64,000 nt of DNA from Pleurostoma richardsiae (lineage: Eukaryota > Ascomycota > Sordariomycetes > Calosphaeriales > Pleurostomataceae). Under the pieces are notes generated by a model that saw only the letters and a program-made list of their open reading frames with translations, was not told the DNA's origin and searched no databases. Shown piece after piece: positions 21,940 through 33,787 of the stretch. Position numbers and translations under genes: made by a program. The stretch is taken from positions 124,001-188,000 of the forward strand of contig JANBVO010000001.1 in the NCBI GenBank assembly GCA_030052745.1, in the 5' to 3' direction. Numbering within the stretch: position 1 is the first letter of the stretch; every line of letters begins with the position of its first letter.

Positions 21940-24877
21940 AGCCAGGCTCTGGCCTTTGGCACAGACTGCTGACTAGGATGGTCATGAGTGGCATGGCATG
22001 AATAACAATGATGGAGGCAGAGCCTGCTGTTGTTTTCGGTCTGGTATGCGCCTCGTCTGAGATGAGCATATGGGCGGCCAGCTGGGCATTAGGAGGTATC
22101 TCATCATCAAGATGTGGCCTCGAACTATTGGGCCGTAGAGACTGCTATATGAATAGGTATACAGACTAACAGACATGTTGCGTGAAAGGTAACGACATGT
22201 GGGCTTGAGCTAGAAGCAGACGAAATTTTATTCGAAGCTCTTCATGAAGGCAGCTCTGAGTTTACGGGTGCAATCACCAAGTGAATCTATTGTTGTACCA
22301 GCCGTTCATACCCCGTTTCTACAAGGCGACTTGCGACAAAGCGGGACAGAACAAAGGAAGGACGAAGGAGACATTCGAAGCTCGTCATCGCCAAGCCCAG
22401 CATCATCTAGAGGTCGACATCGACGTGTCGATTGCGAAGCCAACCAGCGCACAGCAGATGGTCAGCCCGTCGTCCAGACTCTCCCAAGAGTCGCCAAGCC
22501 CGGAGCGTACGTGGACATCAGCGTCACAGCAGCCAACCGGAAGCTTTCTCGGCCTGCAGTACAATACCGGTTCTAGTGTTTCATGTCATGCAAGCCGAGC
22601 TCGCGAAAGGCAGAGGAAGAATCCTGTGCTGCTGGTTTCCCCTCCCCTCCGGGGCAGCGCCAACCTCAGGTCCGGACCGGGGGATTACTGGTGTGGGCCA
22701 CCGCCCATCCGCCCCCCAGCCACTCCCGGCGCTGGGATAACTACGGAGAGGCTTTCTTGAACTGCCGTGCAAGAACGCCGAGAGGTGGACCATGCTTGTG
22801 CGTCGGTGATATCGTCAGTGCTTCTGGGCGCTGGGCGGCCGAAAGGGAGGACGCGCAATGCTGTGGCTTGGATGGCTTGGGAGGACTTGGGAAGGCTGCC
22901 CGCTCCTGCAGTGACAGGACGGGCGAGCGGTCTGGGCGTGTTGGGTCTTTCGTCCTACGCGAGGTTTGGATCACGGTCGTTGTGACGCTGTGCTTGTCCT
23001 GTCACCCGTGTGCATCGAGGCCGCGCGTTGTCCCAGTTGTTTCCTGCCGTGATCTACAAGATGGCGGTCTTGGCAGAGGATCAGAGAGTTTCTCTTTTGC
23101 TTAGGTAGGAATTACAAAGCCTTGGGATGGTCTTGGCCGGCAGATGTGCTTGCAGGCAAGTGGGCGTGGGCTTAAGCTCGTGTTTTGTCTCTCGGCTGGC
23201 GAGAGGCCTCACATGGGTTGGATTTTGGGTTTGTCGCGTCCAGGCTAAGTAAGACCTGAAAGCAGCAGCCGTTCCGGCAACTAGCTGTGGAACTAACTGC
23301 TCACACCGTTGGGCGTTGTTGGGATGCATGCCCAGACAGGAAAGCCGGAAACCAAGCAAGAGAATCGAGTTTCGTTGCTGTCGTCATAGTGGTGATAGAA
23401 TAAGAATAAGCTTCTCTGTCGCTCCGGGAAGTTGACGTTCCGGGTACTGCGCCCCGGCCTGGCAGCCCTCGATACTGCGGCCAGACAGTGAGATGACGCT
23501 GGTGCGGCGAGATGCTCGAGGTCTGTGATTCTGCCCATCGGAGATTTCGCGAATCCAAACCAGCTCTTTCTTTGTCTTCTCCTCTCTGGATGGTCTATCC
23601 CAGCAGCCACCAGTACTGTAGTTCGACTTCCCCAAACCCGTTTAAGGCACCTCTGCGGGATCAGCACTAGATGTGATGATAGTGCTGGTGGGAGGAGCCA
23701 GCCAAGAAAGTTAGCTACAGGGCGCTAAGCCAAAAATAACCGTCGTTCAGACTTTGGGTGTGGCCCGGATGATGTCCGCGAAACTGTAAATGCCAGCAGG
23801 ATCACTAAGGCGGGCGGCATTCCCTCAACTGTCTCGAGCTTAAGACAGCGACTGACAGCGGCCGACAGCAGGTCAGAAAGGAGGGTGACAAGGGTGTGCG
23901 AGAACCAGAATTAAGGTACACCGACCCAATACCAAGACCAGTCGCCGCCAATGGAGACGGAGGCGGCATGCAGGGTTTGCTGTCCTGCACCGTATCTTGC
24001 AGGTGGCTGTGCCGGGTACGTGTCTTTCCCTCGATACACGCTCTGGCCAGTCACGTCCTCTCCAAATCTCGACCGTCCGTGAGATACTGGAGATGAGAGA
24101 TTGGGGGATCTGCGCGCTACACAACCGGCCGAGTGGGACCCGTCACGGCGAGCATTCCTTATCCGTGTGTCTCTGTCCAACGCGGCCTCATCAATCTGCC
24201 CGAGCCGGCGATGCGTACCAGGCCAGTAAGCACGATCATGATGATAATGGGGCACAACAAAGGTCTGGCTTCCCATGCCAAGCGCGGCCGCTGTCAAACA
24301 TGTACAAGCGTACATAAACGCGTCTTCTCGGGGGATCTGCTTCGAGGCGTCTGGAGGGGGGAGAGTGAGCAGCGTCTCAGCTCTCGTCAATTAATAAACC
24401 CCCAGCGTCCAGCAGCCGCCCCCAGGGTCTCGTCCATCAGCCACGGCGTGTAGGGCGTTTTAAATATATCCTCGCCACGGCCGGCTTCTGCTGTAGGACC
24501 TGTGATCCTTTTCTCCTATCGGGTCTTTGTCCTGTTCAGCCCCTGGTACGGACTTTGTGCTGCAGGTCCCTCCACCAACCCCCGTCTCAGCCCTCTTTCC
24601 CCAAGTAGAGTCCGGAAGGACGCACAGGGTCCACGAGAGCCTCGCGCGGCAACGGTGCTTACGCCCAAAAAGCAATAAACCCGGTTGTTCTCGCCTTGCC
24701 TGTGTTGTCATTTCATAATTGACACTCTGGCGAAGCCCCCCTGTTGCTATATCACCGATACCCTGCTGTCTCAGTCACGCTTTGTCTTACAACCCCGACC
24801 TTGCATCCTGGAAAGTGAGAGTCTCGAATAGACTGCTAAACACCAGTTTTCACTGAGAGGACGGCTACTCTCGAGCA
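21940..24877. other. 2.9-kb region without a supported gene
   Basis: Open frames on both strands have Arg/Ser/Pro-rich compositions expected of chance frames. Near 24460 there is an AT-rich TTTAAATATA box that could belong to the promoter of the next gene. No repeat or transposon was recognised. Confidence 0.45.
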
Positions 24878-26351
24878 ATGAAGAGCTTCACGGGCCTAAT
24901 GGCCGCAGTCGCGGCTTGGGGTAAGTCTCACTGGCTTTGGAGAGCGAGGAAAGTCGGTCATTGATTGACTTCTTTCCGCAGCCGCAACTGCAGCCGCGGA
25001 CACCGTCAACTACTGCCCCAGCAACGCCGACAGCGTGTGCTTTACGGTCGGCGTGCCCTCCTCTTCGGCGTCCTCCGGCTCCGGCAACATCTACTTCCAG
25101 ATCACGGCGCCGGCCTCGTACGCGTGGGTGGCCCTGGGCACGGGCAGCAGGATGTCCGGCTCCAACATCTTCCTCATGTACCAGGACGGCGCCGGTAACA
25201 TCACGCTGTCCCCGCGCCGGGGCACCTTCCACACCATGCCCACGCTCGACACGTCGTCCACCGCGGCCCAGCTGACGCTGCTCGCGGGCAGCGGCGTGTC
25301 GGACGACGGCCAGACCATGACGGCCAACGTGCAGTGCGCCAACTGCGAAACATGGTCGGGCGGGTCGATGAGCCTGCAGTCGACGTCGAGCTCCTGGATC
25401 GGCGCCTGGAAGGCGGGGAGTGCCATCGACAGCACGTCGCAGTCGGCCAGCATCGCTGAGCATGACGATACCACGCAGTTCGGGTTCGACCTGACGCAGG
25501 CGGTGCTGAGCTCTGACACGAACCCCTTCGTGAGCAGCAGCAGCACAGGGAGCGGCAGCGACAGCGGCTCGGGTTCCGGGTCCGGGTCCGGGTCTGGTAA
25601 TGACACAACATCCGGAGACGACGGCTCGGGCTCGGGCTCTAGCACTGGCTCTAATTCCGGCACAGGAGTCACGTCCGTCTCGCAGGGCCCTAACAATAGA
25701 ATCCTTGTGGCCCATGGCGTTATCATGGCGATCGTAATGGTCGTCCTGTACCCCCTCGGTTCGCTGCTGATGCCGCTTCTCGGCAAGTGGTACGTCCACG
25801 CCGGATGGCAGACACTCTCCTTCGTGCTCATGTGGGTCGGTTTCGGCGTCGGCGTCAAATGCGCACAAGAGAGACAAATGGTGAGCCCCAGAAGTCCCGT
25901 GCCTCCAGGCAGCCGGTTGGACTGTGAGCTAACCGAGCGGCTCTCGCACATCTAGCTCTTCAAGCAGACGCACACGATCCTCGGCACGGTGGTCGTGTGC
26001 CTGCTGGTGGTCCAGCCCGTGGGCGGCTACCTGCACCATCTCTACTACGTCAAACACCAGCAGCGAGGCCTCGTCAGCCACGCCCACATCTGGTACGGCC
26101 GCGCCCTGCTGATCCTGGGGGTCGTCAACGGCGGCCTGGGCCTGAAGCTGGCGGACGCGTCCGACAACCTGGTCATTGCATACTCGGTGGTGTCCGGCGT
26201 CATCTTCCTGGGCTACGTCCTGGTGAAGGGACTCACATCCTGGCGCAGGACGCCGCTCGCCGCCGCCGCGGATAGGAACAAAGAGGCGGGGAGCAGCTCG
26301 CCCATGAACTCGTACCGTGAGAGGCGGCCGTTTGTGGCGAGCAGCAGGTAA
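24878..26351 (+). CDS. DOMON (CDH-type cytochrome) plus cytochrome b561 membrane protein
   Basis: Exons 24878-24920, 24982-25880 and 25956-26351 give 445 residues. A signal peptide (MKSFTGLMAAVAAWAATAAA) is followed by a DOMON domain like the heme domain of cellobiose dehydrogenase (about residues 22-190; note ITAPASYAWVALGTGSRMSG). A flexible Gly-Ser linker spans about 195-240, and a cytochrome b561 domain with about five membrane spans follows. Candidate heme histidines are in VAHGVIMAIVM, WYVHAGWQ, KQTHTILG and SHAHIWYGRA. Such proteins are thought to move electrons across the plasma membrane, reducing external iron, ascorbate-like donors or oxidoreductases; the exact substrate is unknown. 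The cytoplasmic tail is short and ends VASSR. The start is set by the signal peptide and the phase-1 first intron. Confidence 0.9.
25561..25600 (+). repeat. Gly-Ser codon repeat in the DOMON-b561 linker
   Basis: A run of GGC/GGT/GGG TCC/TCG codons encodes the flexible linker GSGSGSGSGS between the heme domain and the membrane domain. Confidence 0.75.
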
Positions 26352-27112
26352 AACAACGGTCAGGGAGACTGGCCGGTCAGTGACGAGATATGAAAGGAGA
26401 AAAGGGAGTGTTATGCTTTCCCACTTCCTGAGGATATATGTTATGAATCTGGAAAGAACTGGGTGCCGGCCGGTAGGCATCATTCGGCGGCCCCAGATTC
26501 GTTGGACCTGGAAATATCCGGCGTTTGCGCTTACGAGGCTTGGAAATCTTATGGTAGATGGAGGCGTCTTTGCGAATGATACACCGGCAACAAGAATGGG
26601 ACCAAGGAAACTTAGGTAGACGAAGGAGACGACCGTATTGTCCTACCGATAGAAAGATTCCATATACGTGATGACCATGGGAATGGAGACTCGGACTGTG
26701 AACAGTGACCCTATAGCAAAGTCTGCCGGTGAGTCAGAACCCAGACTGTATATTTCCGGATTAATTGGAAGCAGAGAGACAATGCTTTTGACACCTCTGT
26801 GCTCTGTAGATGTGTAGCCATACATGCTTTCTCGAGAAAGTCGTGGTGTCAGAGTTCCAAGTTCGAGCTGGGAGAATCACGTGACCCACTCGATCTCCAT
26901 CCAAGGCGGGTGGCAGCGAAGACGCTCAGACCATCTCGGACGAGGAGAGCCAACCGACTTAGCCGATCCGGAACGACCTCTTGGATTTTCGAAAAGACCT
27001 CAGGAGGGAAAAGCATCATCGATCGCCTTCAACCTCAACATCCCACCCACGCACCTCAATCCGCCCTCCCCTGCGCGTCGTCGATTGAGCAACCGCAACC
27101 GCCCCATCCAAA
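26352..27112. other. Intergenic region
   Basis: Likely 3' end of the DOMON-b561 gene and promoter plus leader of ATP14. No gene seen. Confidence 0.45.
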
Positions 27113-27991
27113 ATGCTCGGCTCTCTGTCTCGGACTTCTGTACGTTGTGCACCTTCCCCGTTGGTTCTTTCTCGGGAAAACAAGGAGAAAGCTCGTCCCA
27201 GCTAACCGTCGCGCTTTTTTTCCCTTCCAGAGCGCCCGCCACGCCGTCAGGGCTGCGGCCAGGCTCGCCGGCCGGAATGCCGTCCAGATGAGAGGCTTCA
27301 TTGCCCCGACCGTCTCGCGAAGAGGTGCGTGATAATTGATTTCGCAGTCGTGGATTGCGCGGGAAAATAAGACATGATGGAATATGCGGTGCCATTGCTC
27401 CGGTGAGATGGCGATCTCGAGCTGGTGGATTCGACGCGATCGGTGCGGAGCTCTTGCGGCATTCGAAGGAAGGAGAGAAGAGATCAGATCTGAAGAACTC
27501 GTTCGATGATCTATTCGGACTCGGCTCCGGCTCTCTACGGCACACCTCCTGCGATCCCTAAACCCCCGATCAGCCGGACCACCGTCAGCTCAGACCCATC
27601 TCGCCGCGGGAGCAATTGCTCTCAAACCATCCTGTCCTTGCCTCCCACCTCCGCAATCCACCCTCATGAAGCAATGACCGAAAGCTAACCCCTCACCTCC
27701 CTCCCCGCAGCCGACTTCGTCCAGGAGCTCTACCTCAAGGAGCTCAAGGCCTACAAGGCACCGCCCGTCAAGGAGTCCGACGCCGCCGGCCAGGTGGCCA
27801 CCTTCTCCGTGCCCAAGCCCCCCGCCTCGCCCGAGGAGGCCGACCTGGCGTCCTCGCTGAAGGAGTACGAGAGCATGGCCGTCGAGGTCGAGGGCCAGGA
27901 CGCCGCCGCCGCCGCCGAGGGCGGCGCCCAGCCCGTCGTCGAGGACTGGCTGGTCGAGGAGGACGAGGAGGATGACCACCACGGCCACTAG
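27113..27991 (+). CDS. ATP14: Mitochondrial ATP synthase subunit h
   Basis: Exons 27113-27139, 27231-27324 and 27711-27991 give 133 residues. The presequence MLGSLSRTS plus ARHAVRAAARLAGRNAVQMR is strongly basic and amphipathic, as expected for mitochondrial import. The mature part begins near ADFVQELYLKELKAYKAPPV and fits the fungal ATP synthase subunit H family (yeast Atp14), part of the peripheral stalk of F1Fo. A very acidic C-terminus ends EEDEEDDHHGH. The second intron, 386 bp, is the longest confident coding intron in the window; both of its ends are standard (GTGCGT, CCGCAG). Confidence 0.9.
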
Positions 27992-29399
27992 AGCACCCCC
28001 TTCGTGTCTTTACGATGTGGAGAAAGGAGCAAAGCTGCGGCGAGCTTGATGAAGCGGAGGGGGCTATGGAGAAGGTTTGGTCTGGTGGCACTGTGTGTTG
28101 CGCAGGAAGAGGTAGTCGGTCAGTCCCGCGGAGAGTAATCCTGCGGAAGGGAGGAACAGCGTTTCTGGTTGCTGCGCCTCCCCTGTGTGGGAACCTACTC
28201 GTCGTAGGCAGGCTGGAGAGAGGAGAGGGGTTAGAGCCTGGTAGGAGGGAGTAATCCGTGTACATTGTGATAAAAATATCTTCTATACGAGGTCAGGAAT
28301 CGCTACGTCTCTCCCCCATAGTCACTGCTCGCTTGCCTCCTCTTGTGTCAACCTGAGCTCCGTTTGTGCTGGAGGTGTCCCATCACCTCCGCATGTCCGA
28401 CTTCTGAAAGTGAAGTTGGTAGTAAAGGCCAGCTTCGATCGCAACCTGTCGTCTACCTCTTAATTGGGATAGACATTGGGAACAGTGACATACAACCGAC
28501 ATTCCGCAGATAATTCACGGATCCTCATCAACGGTGTTCGGACCGATGAGACAGAATGTCATGGGTGTGCCTATTAAGTAACTCATGCACGGGAGAGTCT
28601 TTGACAGGCGAACTCTCTCCATGCGTCGAAGTCCTGTCATGTCACGTTGCACGAGGTTGCTAGATGGTGCATATAGTCTTCTCATTCTCTTCTCTGCACA
28701 CATTAAGCATTACTACCCTACTCATCCGCTGTTCGTAGTAGTAAGCGTACGTACGTACACGCTGGCGGCCTTTCCCAAGATGCTATTGTGATTAGTTGGC
28801 GAGTGTTAGGCAGGCAGGCCGAACACCTAGCCTGATGGCATCTTCTAGCCAAAGTCATTGCCGCCTCTTTTTTTTTTGCCCTTCACTTATAGCGACTCGT
28901 TTCATTCCCACATCTTGGATCGTCTCGAGTCTCTGATGACTTCTCATCAAGTCAAGCTAAGCAACAGTCGTGAACCCAGATCCCATTCGCGGAGAATACT
29001 GCCCGCCCTCCAGTTCCCTCAAATTGAGCGGGCAAAGTCGTCGAGTCGCACACCTGTCGTGAAGCAAGCAACACGCATCCAAATGCGTCCAGATTATCAT
29101 GATGGGCCTGAAAAGCCACCTCCTCGCTGCGAGGTCCAGGTCCCGTCCGCATCTTGTGTTAAGTGGTCCAACCTGGATTTCCATGCCGGACGCCTGCCCC
29201 TTTCCGCGTTGCATCCGACCACCAAATGCAAACGAATGCCTGCCCATATGCAAATGCCGTGATGCGTATCATCTGGAATCATGAGAGGAAATTTCTGTTG
29301 TCTCTTCTTTTGTTGTATAACATCCGCAGGGGGTGAAGGAGAGGGATGGCGTGGGCCACGTGATATCGAAATAGAATGAGAACCGGAGTTCCAGCCCTT
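27992..29399. other. Convergent intergenic region
   Basis: The ATP14 and SCH9 3' ends face each other here. It holds a TACGTACGTAC string near 28747 and a T10 run near 28868. No gene seen. Confidence 0.45.
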
Positions 29400-32183
29400 T
29401 CACATGTCAAACTGGGAGCCAGCGAACATGTGCTCTTCGTTGGTGGTCGTCCGGACAATGCCGCTCATCCGATTGGACTTTTGCGGATCGGCGTCCTCGA
29501 CTTCCTCCCAGTCATTGTCCTTGTTACGGTCAACGTCCATTTCGTCCTCGTCCTTGTAGCGGTCCTTCATATGCTCGTCAAGAGCGCTCTCGTCGACGAA
29601 GGTGAAGCCTTGGAAGTTCGCCTGTACGGAAGGGGACAGAGGAGTTGATGTCGCAAAGCCCCTGGCTAATGCGGCGGCTCTCTCGTTCAAGGAACCGTTG
29701 TTGTTTAGAGCGTTGGTGAACTCTGGGTCGAAGTATGATACATCGGTGTCCGACTTCAGGTTGGGTCGGAAGGGTGGGGTGATCAACTTCTTGGACAGCG
29801 CGTCCCAGTCGATGTCCTTGAAGAACGGGTGGCGCTTAAGTTCTTCGGCATCGTCTGTGGCCCCCAGCCGGTGCTTCGGGTTCCTGTTAAGCAGACCCTT
29901 GACAAAATTTCTTCCCTCGACCGAGAGCGTATCGCGCGGAAATCTGACCTTTCCGAAAGCAATATTTTTGTACATCTGCTGGGTATCTTCGGCATAGAAT
30001 GGGCTCCAGCCACAGCACATCTCAAAGACGAGAACGCCGAGCGACCAGAAATCGACCATCTTGGTGTAGCCCGCTTCATCAAGGAGGACTTCTGGAGCAA
30101 GGTACTCCGTCGTGCCGCAAAAGGTATTGGTGGTGTCATTCTTGGTAAGGTTGGCCTTGGATAGACCGAAGTCGCAAAGGGCGATATGCCCATTCGCATC
30201 CAGAAGAATGTTTTCTGGCTTCAAGTCCCGGTACACAATGTCGTTCTTGTGAAGATGCTCGATGGCAAGGATGAGCTCCGCGATGTAAAACTTGGCTCGC
30301 TTCTCGTCGAAACGGCCCTCCTTCTGGAGATGCCAGAACAGTTCTCCGCCGGACATGTAATCCGTGACCAAGTACAGATCCGACGGTGTCTGGAAGGAGA
30401 ACTTGAGCCCAACAATGAACGGAGAATCCGATGTCGCCGTCCGGACCAGAATGTTTCTCTCGCCGACTGTATGCGCCACCTCTTTCTTCTGTACTATGAC
30501 CTTCTTCGAGAGGACCTTCATTGCGTAGATACGTCCTGTATCCTTCTTCCGGACCTGGTAGACCTGGCCAAAGGTACCCTTGCCGATAAGCCGCAGTATC
30601 TGAAAATCTTCTGGGCCGAAGTGCTTCTTCTCGCTCCTCTGGTAGGTCGCCTCAACGTATATCTCACCGGTCGGGGCATTCTCAGCCGTGGTATCGGCGT
30701 GCCCTGTCAGTGGAAACCATCCTCGAACGGGGCCATCCGAATCCGCAGGTTTGGCCTGGAAGTCAACGTGCCCCAGGAACTCCTCGCCATTCACACCATG
30801 ATCGTAGACGGAGATGTCTACGAGCATATCCGAATCTACCACATCGCTGCGCCATGGGTCAGCAAGTCACGGATGCCGTAGGAGAGCTGCCTACTCGACT
30901 TACAACACAGCCTCAGCATCCCAAGTGGGGTTGGTAAATGACCGCCGTTGTGGTTGTGTCCTGTTACGGAAGGTGTTGTACTCCGTGATGCTCGTGTTGC
31001 TGCTCTGCCGACTACGCATCGGAATTGCCATCGGCGGTCTGCCAGAGTCACTGCCCTGGCGCTGGATGGGGACTCCACCCATGGCAACATTGGTGATAGG
31101 ACCCTCATCATCTCCTTCCTCGACAGAGCGAGGCAGCCCGGAGATGAGTTCGCTTCGCTGGAAGACCGCAACGACATATGGTGCCCTGCTCTTTCTCAAA
31201 CCTCTGGCTTCCGTGATCTTGACGGTAAGCTTCCCCTTAGCGGCAGGGACCGTCCCAGCCGTCTGAGTCGGAGTCTGAGTGCCTGACCGCTGCGAGTCTT
31301 CATTGGACCCCTTGCGGCTGTCGCTCTCACCGGTCACAGAGGGCTGAGCCGTCGACAGCGATCGAGTAGGAGTAGATTGGCCGCTCTTTGATGCCGCCAC
31401 ACTTGTTAGCCTCTTGAGCTGATCAACGGATGCGAAACTTTTAGAAGCAGCATCGCCAGCGCCAGGAGTAAACTGTGCACGGGACGGGGAGCTCGGGGTG
31501 GTGGACGCTCTGCGGCGACCACCCGGATTCGAGAAGTGACGAGCATGCACGCTAGACTGGGTAACAACACTGGTAAGGGGTGCCAGCACGGATGCTCTGC
31601 GCGCCTTCGGGGGAGGAAGCGCGGTGGCAACGTCTGGTGCGCTCTTCTGGTGGGAGTCCGGCTGGGCTACGGAAGCAGCAGCTCCACGGCTGTCAACGTC
31701 CCCACCAGACTCGAGCATGCTTGCACCGCGCAGGAGTGAGGACCGCTTCGAGGCGGGTGGAGTTGGGTACGGATGAAGCTCGTCACTTCCGGGCAGCGAT
31801 TTCTCCGAGGCTAACCCCACCTTCTCATGCGGGAGGAGAGGCGGGCCATCATCCTCAGAGGAGCTGGCAGAAGCGGGCTCGACGGGGCTGGCGGGAATTT
31901 GTGATGGGGAGGCATTGGGAGACGGCTCCTCGTTCTGAGGTGCTGTGGAAGAAGGCGCAGCGGCAGCTTGTCCAGTGGCAGCGGAGAAGGTGCCTGACAA
32001 CAGACGCTGAAAAGAGGCTGGACGAACCTGACCAAAGTAGCTCATTATGCCCGGCAATCGCTTGTCGTGAAGGTCTGGCTGTGGTGTTGCCACGCCTGAA
32101 CGAGGCGTCTCGAAGCCAATGTGGTCAGATGCTTCATCCTCGGCCGCGGCAGTCCTGCTGCGCTCGTCAATACCGTTCGTCAT
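29400..32183 (-). CDS. SCH9: C2-domain AGC protein kinase SCH9 (Sck1 type)
   Basis: Exon 1 is 32183-30904 and exon 2 is 30846-29400, joined over a 57-bp intron (GTAAGT...GCGCAG), giving 908 residues. The first 320 or so residues are Ser/Pro-rich with RSGVATPQPDLHDKRLPGIM near the start. A C2 domain spans roughly 330-500 and is interrupted by a Ser/Arg-rich loop. The kinase domain follows: GKGTFG near 516, Lys537, YRDLKPEN with Asp634, DFG at 652-654, activation loop TNTFCGTTEYLAPE with Thr668, and a hydrophobic motif FQGFTF with Thr842 preceded by a TPLSP turn motif. Sch9 is the yeast TORC1 effector that controls ribosome synthesis, stress resistance and lifespan. The predicted ATG may not be the only one: see the exon-like element at 33787. 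Confidence 0.93.
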
Positions 32184-33707
32184 AGTTGCAGGTGATGAGT
32201 GCTAGCTCGACGGATTGAAGGGCAGGAACAGGAACGAAGGTCAAATAGGAACGGTGCGCGTGGAAAATCGGGGTTTAAGAATGCTAGCTCATGATGGCCG
32301 TCAAATGGATGGGGCAACGATTGCTAATAACTGTAGCTCGCGCCCAGGGAGGGGTGGATGTACCGTCTATGACGACGAAAGAACCGGAGAAATTTTTGAG
32401 CTGTGCAAGGGGAACAGCTGCCATTCCAGCTTGACCGGAAACTGCTCAACAGGGGTGGGATATAAATGGAAAGGCGAGCAGGCGGCGATCTTCACGGGGA
32501 GCTGTGAATAAAAGGCAGACTCGACCAGGAAATTTTCTGCCCTCCGAGCGCGCCGCACGGCAACATCCTTGATGCTCGCCATGTGGTTGAGGAGGGGGAG
32601 GTGTCTGCCGTCTACGGCGGTTCGGAGAGGGTACACCCACACCCCAGATGGGGCGTGTACGGAGTGAAGACGTCCCGCGGTATCGCTCAGTCAGCGAGTC
32701 AGGACGCCCCAAGCCCGATAAGCCTCTTTCCGGTAGCACGCCCGTAACGGGACACCTCCGTGGGCAGACCACTGGGTATTTGGCATGTGCAAGCCAATTA
32801 TTGACGCGCCGTAAACGCAAGCTCCTGCAGCTATGAGGTACCCAGAGCACTTGGGAGCGATTCCGGATAGGTGGATACGAGCTGGGGCCACAGCCAACAG
32901 CCTGCCAGAGGCAAAGATGATGATGGACGAAGGGAGCTGTGCTCGTGCTGCCTGGCGCGGCCACTAGCCGGGCTTGTTCGTGACTCGGGGAGGAGGAGTG
33001 GCTGCTGCTGCCACTGAGCTATCGTGACGGGCATATCCTCCTCCTGGTGGGAGGGACGGCGACAGTCGCCGAATGCGCTGCACTGCTCGAGGGGGGAAAA
33101 GAGGGGAATGAATTGCTGCGTGTAGCGAGCCCCGCCCACTGGGCATCAGTGCCCATTGCCAATTGCCACGCTCTCGGGCAAAGTAGGGGTCCAGCTTGGA
33201 CCAGCCTCCCACTCGCGGCGGAGCCATCCATCCCCAGCGATAGCATTAGAAGGGCGGAGAGGTTAGGGCTGGTAGCTAAAGGGCCACGCAGGCGTCTCAG
33301 GGAGACAGATTTTGTGGGTTAAAGCGGTGGGAAATCGGAGAGAGCGTGGGCGATGTGCATCTGAGAGCAGGTTCGGTAGACGAGACGGGCACTTGGAGCC
33401 GCAGCCGACCAAAGAGCCGGAATTGACATGGGGGCGTACAATAGGGTAGCTATGCATGTCCAGGTACATCGAAGGCACGCATCGGCGGTGCCGAACAAAG
33501 AGGAAGACCAGGGAAACGGAGGGAGAGAGACGCAAAGTCCTCACAGGTCAATCAGGATGGACGGGCAGGCGGAGACCTGGATAACTGCTCCGCTCTGCTT
33601 CGTCTGTGTTGTTGCTCTGTGCTGTGCTGTGCGGTGCGATATGCTGTGTTCTGCTGGTGCTGGACTGGGAGACAGAGACGGGAGAGAGTGAGGAAACATG
33701 TACATAC
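32184..33707. other. Long SCH9 upstream region
   Basis: Open frames here look random. The stretch is probably 5' untranslated sequence, intron or promoter of SCH9. Confidence 0.4.
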
Positions 33708-33787
33708 TTTGACATCATCTTCTGCGTGGCTCTCCGCAGCAGGTCAAACCCTCCGCCGCCAGATGCGGAGTCGGTGGTGCCTGACAT
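33708..33787 (-). other. Candidate first exon or uORF upstream of SCH9
   Basis: An ATG at 33787 opens a protein-like frame (MSGTTDSASGGGGFDLLRRA, then TQKMMSK) that reaches a consensus donor GTATGT at 33707. It is in the same orientation as SCH9 and about 1.6 kb before its ATG. Splicing to the CTAG acceptor just before the SCH9 ATG would not keep the SCH9 frame. It would end this frame at a TGA overlapping the SCH9 ATG, which is the arrangement of a uORF. Without splicing the frame ends at 33548. It could also be the first exon of an unrecognised gene. Confidence 0.35.

Noticed and set aside
24888-25877. Minus-strand open frame of 329 codons opposite the DOMON-b561 gene
   Set aside because: Arg/His/Gly-rich shadow of the GC-rich coding strand; the plus-strand product has a signal peptide and recognised domains.
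32446-32964. Minus-strand open frame of 172 codons upstream of SCH9
   Set aside because: Arg/Pro/His-rich random composition; does not join in frame with SCH9 or the upstream exon-like element.
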